Positions 61,511 through 64,000 of a stretch of DNA of 64,000 nucleotides are shown here, piece by piece. The notes under the pieces were generated by a model, which saw only the letters and a program-made list of their open reading frames with translations, did no database searches and was not told where the DNA came from. A program made the translations under genes and the position numbers. Positions within the stretch are counted from its first letter, which is position 1. The number at the start of each line of letters is the position of its first letter. The stretch spans positions 19,676 through 83,675 of the forward strand of contig CAZYHV010000016.1 of assembly GCA_964647485.1 (NCBI GenBank). Reading direction: 5' to 3'. The DNA comes from FW021-bin31 sp964647485. GTDB taxonomy: Bacteria; Bacteroidota; Bacteroidia; Chitinophagales; Chitinophagaceae.

Positions 61511-62647
61511 ATGTTATTTTCTGAAGTTGTAGGACAAAAACGGACAAAAACGGATTTGGTTCAGGCAATGAATAATGGACGTTTGAGTCATGCTTTATTG
61601 TTATTAGGTCCCGAAGGGGCAGGAACGCTTCCGATGGGATTGGCTTTAGCCCAATATATTGTGTGTACGAATAAGGAGAATAACGATGCTTGCGGAAAAT
61701 GTAATGCTTGCAAAAAAGCAATGCAATTCATTCATCCCGATATTCATTTTTCTTATCCTGTAGTGCCAAGAAAAGGTGGAGAAAAACCAATTAGTGCCGA
61801 TTATGGGAAGGAATGGCGTGAATTTATTACTAAACAGCCTTATGGTAATGTATATCAATGGTTACAAGCTATAGGTGCTGAAAATAAACAAGGGAATATC
61901 ACGGCCAGAGAGTGTGGAGAGATTATTCGAATCCTAGGATTGAAAAGCTATGAAAGTGAATATAAAGTGATGATTATTTGGCGTGCGGAGTATTTACGTA
62001 AAGAGGGGAACCGGTTATTAAAACTGCTAGAAGAGCCTCCGGCCAAAACCATTTTCATCCTTGTAGCGGAGCAATCTGATCTTATATTAAATACAATTCT
62101 TTCTCGGACACAGCTAATTAGGATGCCCCCATTGCAACAATCTGATATAGCAAGAGATTTAATTGAAAACCAAAACCGATCAGCGGATGAAGCACAGCGT
62201 GTTGCCGCTTTGGCTGATGGAAATTATGAAGCAGCACTTAGATTGGTAAAACAGGATACTACTGATTATATGGATCGGTTGAGGCATTGGCTGAACGCCA
62301 TATTGAGCCGGAAACCGGGAGTTTTGTCTAAATGGCTTGCTTCTGGTGCTTCTGCCAAGGTCGGAAAAGAAAATCAAAAACAATTTCTGAGATATTTTAT
62401 TAAGCAATTGGAGTTTGCTTTAAGAATAGAATATATGGGAAATAAGGATCTTGTTATTCTTCCTGAAGAAGAAACATTTGCAAGGAATCTCCTAAAACAA
62501 ATCGATTTCTTCCAAATTGAAAAAATGATTCGGGTTTTGGAAGATGCATGTTATCATATCGAACGGAATGTGAATGTGAAAATCTTATTTCATGCTGTCT
62601 CTATTCGCCTGCGTTGTATCTTTACCCAAAAGCCGGATCCTCTATAA
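61511..62647 (+). CDS. holB: DNA polymerase III delta-prime subunit
   Basis: This 378-residue clamp-loader subunit has an AAA+ fold. The Walker A position reads LLLGPEGAGTLPMGLALAQ, lacking the usual GKT/S lysine, which is normal for delta-prime, a non-hydrolysing member. A zinc module is visible as NDACGKCNACKKAM with nearby HPDIHF. LLKLLEEPPAKTIFILVAEQ and LSRTQLIRMPPL are further clamp-loader signatures. It helps load the sliding clamp at replication forks. It is tightly linked to the aminotransferase gene. Confidence 0.92.
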   Translation: MLFSEVVGQKRTKTDLVQAMNNGRLSHALLLLGPEGAGTLPMGLALAQYIVCTNKENNDACGKCNACKKAMQFIHPDIHFSYPVVPRKGGEKPISADYGKEWREFITKQPYGNVYQWLQAIGAENKQGNITARECGEIIRILGLKSYESEYKVMIIWRAEYLRKEGNRLLKLLEEPPAKTIFILVAEQSDLILNTILSRTQLIRMPPLQQSDIARDLIENQNRSADEAQRVAALADGNYEAALRLVKQDTTDYMDRLRHWLNAILSRKPGVLSKWLASGASAKVGKENQKQFLRYFIKQLEFALRIEYMGNKDLVILPEEETFARNLLKQIDFFQIEKMIRVLEDACYHIERNVNVKILFHAVSIRLRCIFTQKPDPL

Positions 62648-62651
62648 TGAA

Positions 62652-62697
62652 AAACGCAAAGACCAATAACTATTGGTACTTTAATTTATATGCGTTT
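62652..62697. terminator. Nested hairpin between convergent holB and SMP-30-like genes
   Basis: Outer arms AAACGCA (62652-62658) and TGCGTTT (62691-62697) enclose an inner hairpin ACCAATA-AC-TATTGGT (62662-62677). The structure overlaps the last codons of the minus-strand gene. It may terminate both transcripts, though no long T run follows. Confidence 0.45.
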
Positions 62698-63548
62698 ACA
62701 GTTTGTCCCTTGAAAGAAGGAATGAGCAATAATTTGAGTTCGGGTACATAATTCAGGTCTGCAGTATTGCTTCCTGATTTTTTTGTGTCTAAAAGTAATT
62801 GAGCTTTACCTTGACGATTAACATAAAATACTTCCCCTTCCCAGCGAGAGGCTATCAGACTGCTGTCATTGATAAAAGTAATGCCGTCGCCACCTTTTAC
62901 GCCATCTGAAAATAATTGGATACTTTTATCTTGTCGATTAATGGTATAAATACCACCTGCAGCAAGCATCCATAAGGTCTTTCCTTTGATTAATAATCCA
63001 TTGGCATCCTTGGTCTCAGGCTGCTGTAGATAAACGCTGGTTTCCCCTTTTTGATAAGTATATATCCTGCCTTTACGCGTATCAGAAATGAAGACTTGGC
63101 CATCCTTGTCTATTGTAATGTCGTTTAAAAATACAGCATCCGGTACATCTATCTTTCGGATAATGTTCCCCGAATGGATGTCAATCAAAACAAGTTGTTT
63201 TAAATCGGCTACAAAAAGAGTGTCCTTATAAATTCCCATACCTTTCGGAGCATGGAGACCTTTAGCCCATTTTAGTGTTACTATCTTTCCATCCGATCCA
63301 AGTTTACCAATGGCACCATTACCCGCTTCTTTTCCGATTTCAGATACGTAGAAAAAATGCTTATTTACAGCCCAAAGTACGGATTCCGGGGTGATCATAG
63401 AATCTGTAACCCAAGCCTTTTCTAATTGTAAACTGTCATTTGACTGTGAACTTTTTTCTGAATTAGAGTGAGATGTATTTACACAGGAGGTGGTGATACA
63501 GAAGGAAGAAGTAAAAAAGAATATCAAAAGGAGAGTGGATTTATTCAT
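62670..63548 (-). CDS. SMP-30/NHL-type beta-propeller lipoprotein
   Basis: The frame is open from 63599, but ATG 63548 puts the signal segment MNKSTLLLIFFFTSSFCITT directly at the start, with the lipidated Cys after it (TSC); 292 residues. The rest forms propeller blades: LWAVNKHFFYVSEIGKE, GMGIYKDTLFVADLKQL, LNDITIDKDGQVFISDTRKGRIY and DGITFINDSSLIASRWEG. The family includes gluconolactonases and ligand-binding propellers; catalytic residues for a lactonase are not certain. It should be anchored in a membrane facing the periplasm or outside. Confidence 0.75.
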   Translation of the reverse strand: MNKSTLLLIFFFTSSFCITTSCVNTSHSNSEKSSQSNDSLQLEKAWVTDSMITPESVLWAVNKHFFYVSEIGKEAGNGAIGKLGSDGKIVTLKWAKGLHAPKGMGIYKDTLFVADLKQLVLIDIHSGNIIRKIDVPDAVFLNDITIDKDGQVFISDTRKGRIYTYQKGETSVYLQQPETKDANGLLIKGKTLWMLAAGGIYTINRQDKSIQLFSDGVKGGDGITFINDSSLIASRWEGEVFYVNRQGKAQLLLDTKKSGSNTADLNYVPELKLLLIPSFKGQTVNAYKLKYQ

Positions 63549-63843
63549 AACACCGGTTTTGAGTCGTTGTAAAGTTGTTGGTAGTTGTTTATTGTTCAAG
63601 AGGCTAAGATACTATTAATTTTAGTCCTTAATATGGGCAAAATAATTAAAGGGGGTATTTCCAATCCCACTTTTCTTGGAGAGGCTTCTTTTACTAAATT
63701 TTACAAGAGATAAAATTTTGATTCTATTATTTTTATTTAACCAAAATGTTGATAAATCCAGTTATAGCACTATTATGAGAGCTATATATATCGTCTGTTA
63801 TTAGGAAATAGATCCTGATTATTTAAAAAAAAAGGAAAAACAT

Positions 63844-63874
63844 TTTGTTATAATAAAAAGTGGTTCTACCTTTG
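63844..63874 (+). promoter_or_regulatory. Strong promoter P1 at the right edge
   Basis: TTTG (63844-63847), 19 bases, then TACCTTTG (63867-63874) is a perfect match to TTTG-N19-TAnnTTTG. It is followed by GCAGCCGCTTCG and a purine-rich stretch with no start codon in a convincing frame. Bases 63549-63843 upstream of it contain no gene I can support. Confidence 0.85.
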
Positions 63875-63963
63875 CAGCCGCTTCGATAAAAAGGGGTGTA
63901 AAGTTCTTAGAGAAAGGGGGTAATTGCGAGGGAGGTGAGAGACTAAAAAAAAGCAAAATATTT

Positions 63964-63995
63964 TTTGGTTATGAGTGTAATATCGATTACCTTTG
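63964..63995 (+). promoter_or_regulatory. Strong promoter P2 at the right edge, in tandem with P1
   Basis: TTTG (63964-63967), 20 bases, then TACCTTTG (63988-63995), 121 bases downstream of P1 and in the same direction. The gene it serves lies beyond the window. Confidence 0.8.
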
Positions 63996-64000
63996 CACTC

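Noticed and set aside
61600..61660. Loss of function in HolB because of the degenerate Walker A
   Set aside because: Delta-prime subunits normally lack a working P-loop, so this is expected.

Overview
The window looks like a chromosomal segment of a low-GC Bacteroidota. The evidence is a fused MurF-alanine racemase, several promoters of the Bacteroidota form TTTG-N18-20-TAnnTTTG, little Shine-Dalgarno signal, a T9SS-like C-terminal domain, DUF5686 and 7TMR-DISM proteins, and lipoproteins and secreted enzymes in the style of glycan-degrading Bacteroidota. Cytochrome c biogenesis genes (ccmC/ccmD) and assimilatory NADPH-sulfite reductase suggest a respiring, probably aerobic or microaerobic lineage. 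I cannot assign a family or genus from sequence alone.

Region 1 (140-20001) is an accessory glycan-degradation island. Every gene is on the + strand and nearly every product is secreted or a lipoprotein: GH2, a PI-PLC/GDPD-like phosphodiesterase, GH29 with a CBM32-like domain, GH27, GH95, a second GH27, a sulfatase, GH20, a large GH2 beta-galactosidase and a second GH29. Together they would remove fucose, alpha-galactose, beta-galactose, beta-HexNAc and sulfate. This suits a sulfated, fucosylated mucin-like or similar galactose-rich glycan. No SusC/SusD pair or regulator lies inside the window.

Region 2 is a set of dispersed hairpin repeats sharing a GCCAC-N-GAAGCAC-like core. (a) A decayed GxxExxY (PD-(D/E)XK) gene at 5215-5552 is bracketed by inverted ~41-bp ends. 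(b) A 67-bp tandem array at 19987-20380 contains a 100-N assembly gap, supplies the stop codon of the fucosidase upstream and abuts arsC. (c) A ~97-bp hairpin array at 46498-47003 sits beside a damaged VapBC-like toxin-antitoxin pair.

Region 3 (20392-46263) is mixed housekeeping. It holds arsC, a short lipoprotein, a DUF5686 outer-membrane protein, two tRNA-Gln genes, a TPR protein, a 29-residue bS22/AURKAIP1-like protein, RNase G, a T9SS-like secreted protein, murF-alr, terC, prs, rplY, pth, a serine hydrolase, serA, a slipin, ccmC-ccmD, glutamate dehydrogenase and a DUF4185-like protein. It ends with a four-gene siroheme/sulfite-reductase operon (cobA-met8-cysJ-cysI) that has a palindromic candidate operator at its promoter.

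Region 4 (47031-64000) holds vapBC remnants, a UPF0158 protein, a PolX whose polymerase active site appears degenerate, rplU-rpmA, a GH3-family adenylase, dxr, rseP, a 7TMR histidine kinase, MlaEF, an unrecognised 348-residue protein, an aspartate aminotransferase, holB and an SMP-30-like lipoprotein. The right edge carries two tandem strong promoters with no gene yet, probably the front of a highly expressed operon such as rRNA.
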